Shown: one piece after another, positions 27,901-34,563 of the stretch
Layout: each line of letters starts with the position of its first letter
How positions within the stretch are numbered: position 1 is the stretch's first letter
From: an uncultured Caldilineaceae bacterium
GTDB taxonomy: Bacteria > Chloroflexota > Anaerolineae > Caldilineales > Caldilineaceae
Reading direction: 5' to 3'
DNA length: 64,000 bases
Assembly: GCA_958295915.1 (NCBI GenBank)
Contig: OY282381.1
Location: forward strand, 4,548,722 to 4,612,721
Notes under the pieces: generated by a model
The model's input: only the letters and a program-made list of their open reading frames with translations
What the model was told of the DNA's origin: nothing
Database searches by the model: none
Translations under genes and position numbers: made by a program

Positions 27901-28949
27901 CAGCGCCCATCTTCCGCAGCCGCCGCGACGCCGACATCACCCGCCGCATCTACGAGAACCATCCCGTGCTGGTGGACCGCTCGGACAGGGGGGAAAATAA
28001 AGTGTGGCCGGTGCGATTTATGCAGGGACTGTTCAATATGACGTCCGATTCCCATCTCTTCCGCACGGCGGCGCAACTCGAAGCTGAGGGCTTCTACCCG
28101 GTGCAGGGCAACCACTGGAAGAAGGGAGAGGAGTTGTATTTGCCGCTGTACCAGGGGCGCATGATCTGGCATTTCGACCACCGCGCCAACTCGGTTCGCG
28201 TCAACCCGCAGAACACGCACAATCCCTATCTGAGCGAGCCCGTGAGCGCGGCGCAGCGCGCAAACCCCGACTTCCTCCCGCAAACGCAGTACTGGGTTCC
28301 CGTCTCAGACGTGGAATCAAGCATCCCAGAAGCGCGCGGCTGGGCGCTGGGTTTCCGCGACATTACCAATTCTACGAACGAGCGAACAATGGTGGCCGCC
28401 GTCGTTCCCCAAGTTGGGTGTGGACACACATTGCCGGTCCTTCTTCCAGTCGCAGACCGCTTCGATGGCGGAAGCGCGGCCTGTCTGCTGGCCAATCTCA
28501 ATAGCTTCGGTTTCGACTACATTACTCGTCAGAAGGTTCAGGGAACCCATCTCACGTGGTATACCGTCGAACAGCTCCCCGTCATTGCGCCCGGCGACTA
28601 CGACCGGCAGTTCGGGAGCGTGACCGCCCGCGAGCTCGTCCGCGACCACGTCCTCCGTCTCACCTACACCGCCCACGACATGGCCCCCTTCGCCCGCGAC
28701 CGGGGCTATCACGGCCCGCCCTTCATCTGGGACGAAGAGGCGCGCCGTCACCTGCGCGCCCGCCTCGACGCCCTCTACTTCCACCTCTACGACCTCTCCC
28801 GCGACGACGCAAGCTACATCCTGGACACCTTCCCCATCGTCCGCCGCCAGGATGAGGCCAAATTCGCCCGCTACCGCACGCGCGACCTGATCCTCGCCTA
28901 CATGAATGCCCTCGCCGCCGGAGATGCGGATACAGTCGTGGCAGTGTAA
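24924..28949 (+). CDS. Solitary type IIG-like restriction-modification enzyme (fused nuclease and N6-adenine methyltransferase)
   Basis: A 1,341-residue single-chain enzyme. An N-terminal PD-(D/E)xK-type site is visible as Asp in EDIPDYLL (about residue 85) and E-x-K in LVAESKRW (about 117-119). A helical region follows, then the gamma-class adenine methyltransferase motifs: motif I LDPAMGSGHFL near residue 498 and catalytic motif IV IGNPPWDQIE near 796. A later GLLTPSGIYADKTA segment precedes the C-terminal region that should hold the target-recognition domain. In this family one protein both cuts and methylates DNA and needs no separate specificity subunit. None is found here. It is followed at once by toxin-antitoxin-type genes, marking a defence-type island. 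Its recognition sequence is unknown. Confidence 0.88.
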   Translation: MPGQLFTHYFLSDGIAATNAWRACVGQPQAFSAFRNGVSAIFDAFSHYQNPNEAVTEQDLIRPLFELLGWRDYLPQQGAARNEDIPDYLLFSDANAKARAAAKRRPGERYADAALVAESKRWRLPLDARDQDDRVQVSSPHGQILRYLATADISADGRLRWGILTNGGLWRLYDQRARPRASGYFEADLAELLQAGDEDGLRVFYLLFRTPAFTLQRGAKTTFLEDALAEGQRYEEQVAQDLSGVVFERVFPNLVQALADTTAGELPAARQAALILLYRLLFALYAEDRGLLPVNDRRYDDYGLRKRVRDDIARRMADADTFSAIATNYYDHLMTLCKLIDKGDSSIGLPPYNGGLFAAEAAPLLQTARLPDATIAPIIYDLSHSETAAGPRFVNYRDMSVQQLGSIYERLLEREPAREEGKIIVRPNSYARKDSGSFFTSQALVDLIVDRTLKPLAAERLKAFAQKADALKSDRRPKAERQAELRQLDPAEAVLDLKVLDPAMGSGHFLVTAVDFLSDYIAELIDYLPALPEWLDGAYLSPLLARVAAIRQEILQRATESQWVIDAAQLTDQAIIRRMVLKRCIYGVDKNPLTVELAKVSLWLHSFTVGAPLSFLDHHLRCGDSLVGLRVGEAMGDLQRLGGLFASSAIAGAEAATVGMQRIEEMADADVAEVQESAALFRGVEETTADLRGLLDFLTGMRWLTAGMKKKELATFESPLIQALGADPQNAYNLLARGDQEYLDFADGAATAFAQIWEDAVSIADRETFLHWEVAFPGVWRQWQDHRPEGGFDAVIGNPPWDQIEQQEVEWFALRDNEVARSATGANRKALIRQRMQQGDELALEYEAVRERAAAMRAYARSSSGYPLLSGGRINLYSLFVERAMNLIKPDGFVGLLTPSGIYADKTAARFFQSISTGGRIACLFDFENKKIFFKDIHASFKFCALIFGGEERRFDQTECAFFLRDTAAVTDPERCFPLSPHDFARVNPNTGTAPIFRSRRDADITRRIYENHPVLVDRSDRGENKVWPVRFMQGLFNMTSDSHLFRTAAQLEAEGFYPVQGNHWKKGEELYLPLYQGRMIWHFDHRANSVRVNPQNTHNPYLSEPVSAAQRANPDFLPQTQYWVPVSDVESSIPEARGWALGFRDITNSTNERTMVAAVVPQVGCGHTLPVLLPVADRFDGGSAACLLANLNSFGFDYITRQKVQGTHLTWYTVEQLPVIAPGDYDRQFGSVTARELVRDHVLRLTYTAHDMAPFARDRGYHGPPFIWDEEARRHLRARLDALYFHLYDLSRDDASYILDTFPIVRRQDEAKFARYRTRDLILAYMNALAAGDADTVVAV

Positions 28950-28972
28950 ACTGTCAACAGGGTTGAGTTCAG

Positions 28973-29287
28973 ATGAGAATTGAAGACATCATCACTGCCA
29001 TACAGAGCAATCGGGTGCAGATTACGGCTCACGCGGATGACGAGGCTTTCGCCGATCACCTTTCGTTCGACGAGATCGGGTCTAGTGTCGTCCACGGCGA
29101 AATAATCGAAGATTACCCGGATGATAGGCCCTATCCTAGCTGCCTGATTTACGGAGATACGACCTATGGTGATCCAGTGCATAGCGTTTGGGGGTACAAT
29201 CGTGAAAGGGAAGCGGCTATCCTGATCACGACATATCGACCCGATCCCGAGCGTTGGTGCAACTGGCATGTAAGGAGGCCAAGATGA
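28973..29287 (+). CDS. DUF4258 domain protein (putative toxin-like)
   Basis: A 104-residue protein with the DUF4258 pattern: RVQITAHADDEAFADHLSFDEI, EIIEDYPDDRPYPSCLIYG and the terminal HSVWGYNREREAAILITTYRP. The family is related to small RNase-fold toxins and is often paired with YgiT-type zinc-finger proteins, as here: the stop overlaps the next start as ATGA. The last residues (VRRPR) are encoded by the region that also forms the ribosome-binding site of the next gene. Toxicity is inferred from the family and pairing, not shown. Confidence 0.85.
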   Translation: MRIEDIITAIQSNRVQITAHADDEAFADHLSFDEIGSSVVHGEIIEDYPDDRPYPSCLIYGDTTYGDPVHSVWGYNREREAAILITTYRPDPERWCNWHVRRPR

Positions 29288-29610
29288 CCCTATTCCCCAA
29301 GTGCCCAATGTGCGGCGGAGAAGTCGTTACCAAGCAGACAGAGCGAATCCTCCGCGGAGGCGTCAACCTCGCCACAGTCACCGTCACCGCCGACGTATGC
29401 CTGCGCTGCGGAGAGCGTCTGTACGACCCCGATACGATCCGGCTGTTCGAGCAGATCCGGCAGAAGCTCAACGATCAGGACGTGGACGAGTTCGAGCCGT
29501 TGGGAAGGGCGTTTCACGTTCCAGCATGATTGGAGCGGCCGCTATGACGCAGAGCTGCAAAGGAAAACCAGATAGGCGCAGTGCTTGGCGTCCTTGCGCC
29601 TTTGCGTTCA
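29271..29610 (+). repeat. Duplicated segment, copy 1 (YgiT gene plus flank)
   Basis: About 340 bp starting at TAAGGAGGCCAAGATGACC matches 30033-30381 with only a few base differences and one 9-bp length difference (an extra CCTTTGCGC in copy 2). The segment spans the Shine-Dalgarno site, the whole zinc-finger gene and a family B repeat tail. Confidence 0.95.
29284..29529 (+). CDS. YgiT-type zinc finger protein, copy 1
   Basis: An 81-residue protein with two CxxC knuckles (CPMCGG and CLRCGE) separated by a strand-rich stretch and a C-terminal helix TIRLFEQIRQKLNDQDV, the YgiT/MqsA N-terminal zinc-finger pattern but without the helix-turn-helix half of full MqsA. The start at 29284 overlaps the DUF4258 stop and has AAGGAGG 6 bases before it. 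Its likely role is antitoxin or accessory partner of the DUF4258 protein. The protein is identical in sequence to copy 2 at 30046. Confidence 0.88.
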   Translation: MTLFPKCPMCGGEVVTKQTERILRGGVNLATVTVTADVCLRCGERLYDPDTIRLFEQIRQKLNDQDVDEFEPLGRAFHVPA

Positions 29611-29634
29611 ATCGAAGATACAACGCAAACGGTT

Positions 29635-30000
29635 ATGGAAATTCCCAACGAGTTGCTCTCTTCCGCTGAAACCCATATCGACAGAGCCACTATCCAGGCC
29701 ATAGCGCAACTGATTGTCGAACGCTTTGATCCGGAACAGATCATCCTCTTTGGCAGCCATGCTCGCGGAGATGCTGGAGAGCGCAGCGATGTGGATCTGC
29801 TGATCGTGTCGCGTGCAGACGCAGGATGGCCACAGCGCGGCAATCCGATTCGTCGGGCGATTGCGGCGCGTTTCGTACTCCCCGTCGATGTGATTATCCG
29901 CTCTCCTGAAGATCTCGCCCAGCAGCGCAATGTCCCGTATTCCTTGATCCACCAGGCGTTGGCAGAGGGGGAACTGTTGTATGAGCGACACGTGGCCTGA
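29635..30000 (+). CDS. MNT-type nucleotidyltransferase domain protein (antitoxin-like)
   Basis: A 121-residue minimal nucleotidyltransferase with the signature FGSHARGDAGERSDVDLLIV: GS, then two Asp metal ligands in DVD. A third acidic strand (LPVDVIIRS) follows. By family knowledge MNT proteins are the antitoxins of HEPN toxins, which they silence by adding AMP. The HEPN frame overlaps the 3' end at 29981 but is cut after about 20 codons, so this antitoxin has lost its partner here. I chose ATG at 29635; a family B repeat lies directly upstream and no good ribosome-binding site is visible. Confidence 0.85.
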   Translation: MEIPNELLSSAETHIDRATIQAIAQLIVERFDPEQIILFGSHARGDAGERSDVDLLIVSRADAGWPQRGNPIRRAIAARFVLPVDVIIRSPEDLAQQRNVPYSLIHQALAEGELLYERHVA

Positions 30001-30049
30001 ACAGCACTGGTTCGAGAAGGCGGATCAGGATCTAAGGAGGCCAAGATGA
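29981..30049 (+). pseudogene. Truncated HEPN-domain toxin gene (5' fragment)
   Basis: An ATG at 29981 overlapping the MNT stop opens a 22-codon frame starting MSDTWPEQHWFEKADQDLRR, which resembles the first helix of HEPN proteins. The frame then runs into the duplicated segment and stops at TGA 30047-30049. The expected 100 or so further residues, including the RX4-6H catalytic motif, are missing. Confidence 0.65.
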
Positions 30050-30381
30050 CCTTATTCCCCAAGTGCCCGATGTGCGGCGGAGAAGTCGTTACCAAGCAGA
30101 CAGAGCGAATCCTCCGCGGAGGCGTCAACCTCGCCACAGTCACCGTCACCGCCGACGTATGCCTGCGCTGCGGAGAGCGCCTGTACGACCCCGATACGAT
30201 CCGGCTGTTCGAGCAGATCCGGCAAAAGCTCAACGATCAGGACGTGGACGAGTTCGAGCCGTTGGGAAGGGCGTTTCACGTTCCAGCATGATTGGAGCGG
30301 CCGCTATGACGCAGAGCCGCGAAGGAAAACCAGATAGGCGCAGTGCTTGGCGTCCTTGCGCCTTTGCGCCTTTGCGTTTAA
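30033..30381 (+). repeat. Duplicated segment, copy 2 (YgiT gene plus flank)
   Basis: This is the second copy of the 29271-29610 segment. Its left junction lies inside the word TAAGGAGGCCAAGATGACC and cuts the HEPN gene. All coding differences from copy 1 are silent (for example CTA/TTA, CCA/CCG, CGT/CGC, CAG/CAA). Confidence 0.95.
30046..30291 (+). CDS. YgiT-type zinc finger protein, copy 2
   Basis: This protein is identical to the 81-residue protein at 29284 (CPMCGG ... CLRCGE knuckles), with the same AAGGAGG ribosome-binding site and the same ATGA overlap, here with the truncated HEPN frame. It has no DUF4258 gene next to it. Because four or so base changes are all silent, either both copies are under selection or the duplication is recent with chance silent changes. 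Confidence 0.88.
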   Translation: MTLFPKCPMCGGEVVTKQTERILRGGVNLATVTVTADVCLRCGERLYDPDTIRLFEQIRQKLNDQDVDEFEPLGRAFHVPA

Positions 30382-30411
30382 TTTTCAAATTGCCAATGCA
30401 GAGCAATTGCC

Positions 30412-30969
30412 ATGACAATCACAAAGACGAAATTGCTGACGGCTGACGACTTGCTTCGCCTGTACAGCAAAGGAGTTCGAGGCGAACTGATCCGAGGGGT
30501 GCTTTGCGAAACGATGGCGACAGGAGTAAGACACGGCCAGGTTGTGATGAACCTGGGTGGTGAATTGAGGAGTTTCATCAAGCCCCGGCGGTTGGGACGG
30601 CTGGTGGGTTCGGATGCAGGCGTCCTGCTTGACCGTGATCCGGATACGGTGCGGGAGCCTGATATCGCGTTTATCTCCGCGGAAAAACTTCCACTGGATG
30701 TTGATGTTCCAGGATATTACGAAGGCGCCCCGGACCTGGTTGTCGAGGTCGTCTCCCCCAGCGATGGCCGCTGGGAGGTTTACGACAAGGCGCGGATGTG
30801 GCTCAGCTACGGCGTGCGGCTGGTCTGGGTAGTAGATCCGGAGACTCGCACTATTGAAGTTCATCGCCTGAATGCCCCGATGTTGCGGCTTGCTGAGGAT
30901 GATAGGCTGGATGGCGGGGAGGCGCTGCCCGGGTTCAGCTGCCCTGTGCGGGCAGTTTTTGACCTCTAG
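30412..30969 (+). CDS. Uma2 family (DUF820) putative endonuclease
   Basis: A 185-residue protein with the Uma2/DUF820 restriction-endonuclease fold signature: VREPDIAFIS, then APDLVVEVVSPSDGRW with the acidic pair, and the catalytic Lys in the following helix (VYDKARMWLSYGVRLVWVVD). It starts at 30412 with TADDLLRLYSKGVRGELIRG, the common family opening. Such genes are numerous in Chloroflexota and cyanobacteria; their role is unknown, though a link to mobile elements is suspected. The first 42 coding bases are repeated in a scrap at 32696. Confidence 0.88.
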   Translation: MTITKTKLLTADDLLRLYSKGVRGELIRGVLCETMATGVRHGQVVMNLGGELRSFIKPRRLGRLVGSDAGVLLDRDPDTVREPDIAFISAEKLPLDVDVPGYYEGAPDLVVEVVSPSDGRWEVYDKARMWLSYGVRLVWVVDPETRTIEVHRLNAPMLRLAEDDRLDGGEALPGFSCPVRAVFDL

Positions 30970-30984
30970 CATCTCGTCCTTGTC

Positions 30985-31180
30985 GCCTGAGAGCGGAAAT
31001 ACACTCGGCCATGCGCTGGAGTACGGCAAGCTCACAATCACCGAATTCCAGGCGTTTTATCCGCAGACATCGCGCCGGACGCTCCAGCGCGATCTCAGGG
31101 CTCTGGTAGAGAAGGGCCTGATCCTCCGCCGGGGCAGTACGAACCGGATAGAATACATCCCCGCGAACGGGACCGCCTGA
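30985..31180 (+). pseudogene. 3' remnant of a DeoR/winged-helix domain gene
   Basis: The frame ending at 31180 encodes LTITEFQAFYPQTSRRTLQR followed by DLRALVEKGLILRRGSTNRIEYI, a clear DeoR-like winged helix as found at the C terminus of Fic or Schlafen-like ATP-binding proteins. No start codon or upstream domain in the same frame fits a complete gene, so it is read as a remnant. Confidence 0.6.
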
Positions 31181-31239
31181 ACTTGTGACAAAACTTGCGA
31201 CAAACTTGCGACAAACTTGCGACAAAACTTGCGACAAAA
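31181..31239. repeat. Short tandem repeat, ACTTGCGACAAA unit
   Basis: Five successive units of about 12 bp (ACTTGTGACAAA, then ACTTGCGACAAA with 1-bp length changes) follow the winged-helix remnant. Confidence 0.85.
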
Positions 31240-31277
31240 AGCCTTGTCTGTCGGAAATACCGAGACGGAGGGTGTGA

Positions 31278-31439
31278 TATTCTGAAAACCGACCGCCTGT
31301 CCGCTTGAACGTAGGTGAAACGATGCAGGCGGCGATTGCCAATATCAGAGAGGCCATCGGAGGATACATCGCCGCCCTTGAGGACGATGGCTTGCCGGCG
31401 CCCGAGGAACACTTCGCGGCGCTGGTCGTGGCAGTATGA
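31278..31439 (+). pseudogene. hicB: HicB antitoxin C-terminal remnant
   Basis: An open stretch encodes RLNVGETMQAAIANIREAIG and then GYIAALEDDGLPAPEEHFAA, matching the C-terminal half of HicB antitoxins. A stop at 31275 precludes the N-terminal half. The stop TGA overlaps the start of the HicA-like fragment (ATGA), as in intact hicB-hicA pairs. Confidence 0.65.
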
Positions 31440-31520
31440 GCGGGCTGCCCAGAATTTCGGGATGGGAGTGCGTCAAGCGTCAGGGGGTCAAGGTACCAGA
31501 GAAGCGACCGTTGCCTGTTC
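31436..31520 (+). pseudogene. hicA: HicA toxin 5' remnant
   Basis: The ATG at 31436 begins MSGLPRISGWECVKRQG, where MSxLPRxSGWECVK is the typical HicA start. The sequence then jumps: most of the double-stranded RNA-binding fold with the catalytic histidine is missing, and the remaining open frame runs antisense to the coiled-coil gene. Confidence 0.6.
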
Positions 31521-31543
31521 CATTGTGGGGAGAGGAACAGTAT

Positions 31544-32374
31544 CTACCATTCGAAACTTTGCGCCACAATAATGCCTTGGGCTTCGGCGGCGCGCAAGAA
31601 AGCAGGTCGTGCGTAGTGGGTAATGAGCATCAGAACAATGTTCTCACCGGGATAGGCGTTGCGTACGGCCTCGGCCTTGCGCTCAAGGGTGGAGATGACC
31701 GTTTCCTCCTCACGTCGCGAGCGTCGGCGTTCATCTAAGCGCTGTTTGGATTCACCCACGATCAGCGCCGGTTCTCCGTCCCGCGTGGCATGACCAAAAA
31801 AATTGATCTCTTCCCCGTCCACTTCGGTGCGAATCAGGCGGTCGGTCATTTCGATGTCATACCTATCGAGCAGAAAAGCTGGCAAGAAGCGATAGGCGTC
31901 GTTTTCCAGGGCATACCCTATGCTGCGGGACAGGCCGCCGACTTCGGAGCGGAGGTTTCCCATAGCGAAAGTCAGCTTTTGCACATCTTTCTCGGTGTTC
32001 TGTTGGGCAACGACCAGTTTTTGCACTTCTTTCTCGGTGTTCTGTTGGGCAACGACCAGTTTTTGCACTTCTTTCTCGGTGTTCTGTTGAGCAACGGCCA
32101 GTTTTTGCACCTCCTTCTGGGTGTTCTGTTGAGCGACAGCCAGCTCCTGCACCTCCTTCTGGGTGTTCTGTTGAGCGACAGCCAGCTCCTGCACCTCCTT
32201 CTGGGTGTTCTGTTGGGCAACAGCCAATTCCTGCACAATGGCTTTGAGCTCGCTGAAATCACTTGTCTTGACCAGGTTCTCATAAGCCGCTGTGATCACC
32301 TCAGACAGGACTGCAACCTGGTGGGGTTCAAAAACAGACTGTAATTTGCGGGTCATCTCAGATGGAGTCAGCAT
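31544..32374 (-). CDS. Coiled-coil protein with C-terminal nuclease-like domain (DUF3782-like)
   Basis: A 276-residue protein read from ATG 32374. After a short N-terminal segment (LQSVFEPHQVAVLSEVITAA) come six 14-residue repeats of the type LAVAQQNTQKEVQE, encoded by six 42-bp DNA repeats (31981-32232), a strict two-heptad coiled coil. The C-terminal domain includes TEVDGEEINFFGHATRDGEP and LIVGESKQRL, a plausible Asp...E-x-K nuclease-like core as in DUF3782-type proteins. It overlaps HicA remnant sequence on the other strand. Function is unknown; repeat number should vary between strains. Confidence 0.8.
   Translation of the reverse strand: MLTPSEMTRKLQSVFEPHQVAVLSEVITAAYENLVKTSDFSELKAIVQELAVAQQNTQKEVQELAVAQQNTQKEVQELAVAQQNTQKEVQKLAVAQQNTEKEVQKLVVAQQNTEKEVQKLVVAQQNTEKDVQKLTFAMGNLRSEVGGLSRSIGYALENDAYRFLPAFLLDRYDIEMTDRLIRTEVDGEEINFFGHATRDGEPALIVGESKQRLDERRRSRREEETVISTLERKAEAVRNAYPGENIVLMLITHYARPAFLRAAEAQGIIVAQSFEW
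31981..32232 (-). repeat. Six in-frame 42-bp tandem repeats
   Basis: Six exact-length 42-bp units encode the coiled coil. The three units nearest the 3' end of the gene differ as a group from the three nearest the 5' end (EKEVQKLVV versus QKEVQELAV), a pattern expected from unit duplication. Confidence 0.95.
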
Positions 32375-32695
32375 GAGGGTTCGTCTTTTTATATAAATTC
32401 CAGGTTGGCAAGACGCATTAAGTGAATTGTACCGTGCCCACCGTAGCAGAGCAAATCTGGCCTGCCGTTCAACGCAACCTTTATCATCCTGTGTATCCTT
32501 CCATCCTGAAAATCCTGATTCAGACAATCTGTTCCTCTCCCCAAAAATCTGGGAGGCGTCCTGCCGCTCCTGCCTTGCCGCGCGGCAGGATGAGGCCGCC
32601 TGCGGCCCCTACCGCACGCGCGAATCGCTAAGATTTTTGCGCCGACCGCTAACCGGCGGCATGAGAACTATGGTATACTGGCCTTACTTCATCGA
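32375..32695. other. Intergenic region with repeats
   Basis: It holds a family C repeat (32481-32528) and a GC-rich palindromic patch around 32556-32615 (for example GGCCGCCTGCGGCC). No gene seen. Confidence 0.6.
32481..32528. repeat. Interspersed repeat family C copy
   Basis: TTATCATCCTG, TATCCTTCCATCCTGAAAAT and CCTGATTCAGAC; the same string as at 20217. Confidence 0.65.
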
Positions 32696-32813
32696 CAATG
32701 CAGAGCAACTGCCATGACAATCACAAAGACGAAATTGCTGACAGCTGACGACTGAACTCCCTATCGACAGAGCCGCTATCCAGGCCATAGCGCAACTGAT
32801 TGTCGAACGCTTT
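32696..32813 (+). pseudogene. Chimeric scrap: Uma2 5' end joined to an MNT internal piece
   Basis: Bases 32696-32753 repeat 30394-30451 (upstream bases and first 42 coding bases of the Uma2 gene) with two differences. After about 8 bases, 32762-32813 repeats 29676-29727 from inside the MNT gene with one difference. The order is reversed relative to the source cluster and neither piece can encode a functional protein. Confidence 0.85.
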
Positions 32814-32856
32814 ATTTGACTGTGGCCGGCATTCCCACCTCAACAGGAGCGCAAAG

Positions 32857-34275
32857 ATGATCGCCACCGATCTATGTCGTACTCCCGCCACCAATTTGGC
32901 CGCGGCGATTCGAACCAAGCGGGTTTCCCCCGTTGAAATCGTAGAAGCTGTGCTGACGCGAATCGAAGCGGTGAACCCCACCATCAACGCCTATCTGGCC
33001 GTCGACGGCGAGCGCGCCTTGAAAGCGGCGCACGCCGCCGAAGCCGCTGTCATGCGCGGCGATACACTGGGGTCGCTGCATGGTCTTCCTGTCTCCATCA
33101 AAGATTTGGAACCAAGCGCGGGCTTGCGCTACACCAACGGTTCGATTCTCTATACAGACCAGATCGCCGATATGGATGGCATTATCACCGAACGGGTGAA
33201 GGCGGCCGGCGGCATCGTGATCGGCAAAACCAATACCCCGCATATGGGCCACAAAGATATGTGCGATAATCTGTTGGGTGGCCCGGGACGCAATCCCTGG
33301 AATCTGGAGCGCACCCCAGGCGGCTCTAGCGGCGGCGCCGCGGCGGCAGTCGCGGCCGGATTGGGACCACTGGCCCATGGCTCCGACGGCGCCGGCTCGA
33401 TCCGTATTCCAGCAGCCTTGAGCGGAGTGTTCGGGCTGAAACCGTCATTTGGGCGGGCGCCCTACTGGCCCAATGTCGATATCTGGGCAGCCCGTTCACA
33501 CAACGGCCCTATCACCCGCACCGTCGCCGATGCGGCTCTTTTTCTGGCCGCCATTGCCGGGCCAGACCCCCGGGATCCAACCACCATCGCTAACCAACCC
33601 GATGACTATGTCGCCGCAGTAGCGCAGCCGCTGCCCGCTCTGCGCGGCTTGCGGGTGGCCTGGAGCGTCGATTTTGGCTACGCGGCCGTCGAGCCTCAGG
33701 TGCGTCAATTGACCGAACAGGCTGCCCAGCGCTTTGCCGATTTCGGCTGCCGCATCGAGGCCGTCAATCCAGGCTGGGACGACCCCCGCCTGGGCGCAGA
33801 GATCTCCTGGTATGTGTCGATGGCGGCGCGCTTGGGCCACAGCTACGATCAACGCCCGCAAGCCTTTGAGCCAACCCTGGCCGAAATAATCGAAGCCGGA
33901 CGGCGCGTCTCCGGCGAGGAACACGGGCGGGCCTCTCTGGCGCGGACGACGTTTTATCAACAGGCGCGTCAGTTTTTCGAGCAGTACGACCTGCTGCTAA
34001 CGCCGCAGATGCCACTGGCGGCCTGGCCCGTCGATCACTGGCCCGCCGAGATCGACGGCACACCTACCCCGTCGATATTCGATCGGCTCAGTTTCACCTT
34101 CCCCTTCAATCTGACCGGACAGCCGGCCGCCAGCGTTCCCTGCGGCTTTACCGCCGAGGGCTTGCCTGTCGCGCTGCAGATTGTGGGCCGCGGGCACGCC
34201 GATACGCTGGTGCTGCAGGCCGCCGCCGCGTGGGAACAGGCCGCGCCTTGGGGAGACGCTTGGCCATCGATATAA
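32857..34275 (+). CDS. Amidase signature family hydrolase
   Basis: A 472-residue amidase, start at 32857 with AGGAG 7 bases upstream. The Ser-cisSer-Lys triad is visible: Lys in VSIKDL (about residue 81), cis-Ser and nucleophile region in TPGGSSGGAAAAVAAGLGPL, and DGAGSIRIPAALSGVFGLKP. Length and order are normal for GatA-like stand-alone amidases, but no gatB/gatC is nearby, so it probably hydrolyses a small amide or carbamate rather than acting in tRNA amidation. It stands between the accessory island and a sugar importer. Confidence 0.92.
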   Translation: MIATDLCRTPATNLAAAIRTKRVSPVEIVEAVLTRIEAVNPTINAYLAVDGERALKAAHAAEAAVMRGDTLGSLHGLPVSIKDLEPSAGLRYTNGSILYTDQIADMDGIITERVKAAGGIVIGKTNTPHMGHKDMCDNLLGGPGRNPWNLERTPGGSSGGAAAAVAAGLGPLAHGSDGAGSIRIPAALSGVFGLKPSFGRAPYWPNVDIWAARSHNGPITRTVADAALFLAAIAGPDPRDPTTIANQPDDYVAAVAQPLPALRGLRVAWSVDFGYAAVEPQVRQLTEQAAQRFADFGCRIEAVNPGWDDPRLGAEISWYVSMAARLGHSYDQRPQAFEPTLAEIIEAGRRVSGEEHGRASLARTTFYQQARQFFEQYDLLLTPQMPLAAWPVDHWPAEIDGTPTPSIFDRLSFTFPFNLTGQPAASVPCGFTAEGLPVALQIVGRGHADTLVLQAAAAWEQAAPWGDAWPSI

Positions 34276-34363
34276 AGCTTGACGCCATACAACCACACAC
34301 GTGTCCATTGTTCATCGTTTTCAACGCGATGCTGCCATAGCGCGAAGCTGCGGGGAATCCTGG

Positions 34364-34400
34364 TCAGTCCTTGCGTCTCTGCGCCATTGCGTTTCATTGT
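34364..34400. repeat. Interspersed repeat family B copy
   Basis: CAGTCCTTGCGTCTCTGCG and CATTGCGTTTCATTG; a related flanking sentence (TCGTTTTCAACGCGAT / CGGTTTCAACGCGAT) appears twice around it. Confidence 0.5.
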
Positions 34401-34459
34401 GGATCGGTTTCAACGCGATTGCCCTGCCGAGCCTCCATCTTCGTTAAAGTGCTGGATTT

Positions 34460-34489
34460 TTGACGAATATCAGTGTCAAGCCCTATAAT
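34460..34489 (+). promoter_or_regulatory. Promoter of the first sugar importer operon
   Basis: TTGACG at 34460-34465, an 18-bp spacer, and the consensus TATAAT at 34484-34489, 75 bp upstream of the binding-protein start. Confidence 0.65.
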
Positions 34490-34563
34490 ACGTTTGACTC
34501 TCAACACATAACCTTTCCTCTGCTACCTCTACAATGGCAGAAGATCTCAAGGAGGAACAATAG

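Noticed and set aside
31981..32232. CRISPR-like or microsatellite array
   Set aside because: The 42-bp repeats are in frame and encode regular heptads in a gene with coherent flanks.
32857..34275. GatA subunit of tRNA amidotransferase
   Set aside because: The amidase triad fits but gatB and gatC are absent nearby and the gene context is catabolic, so only a general amidase is called.
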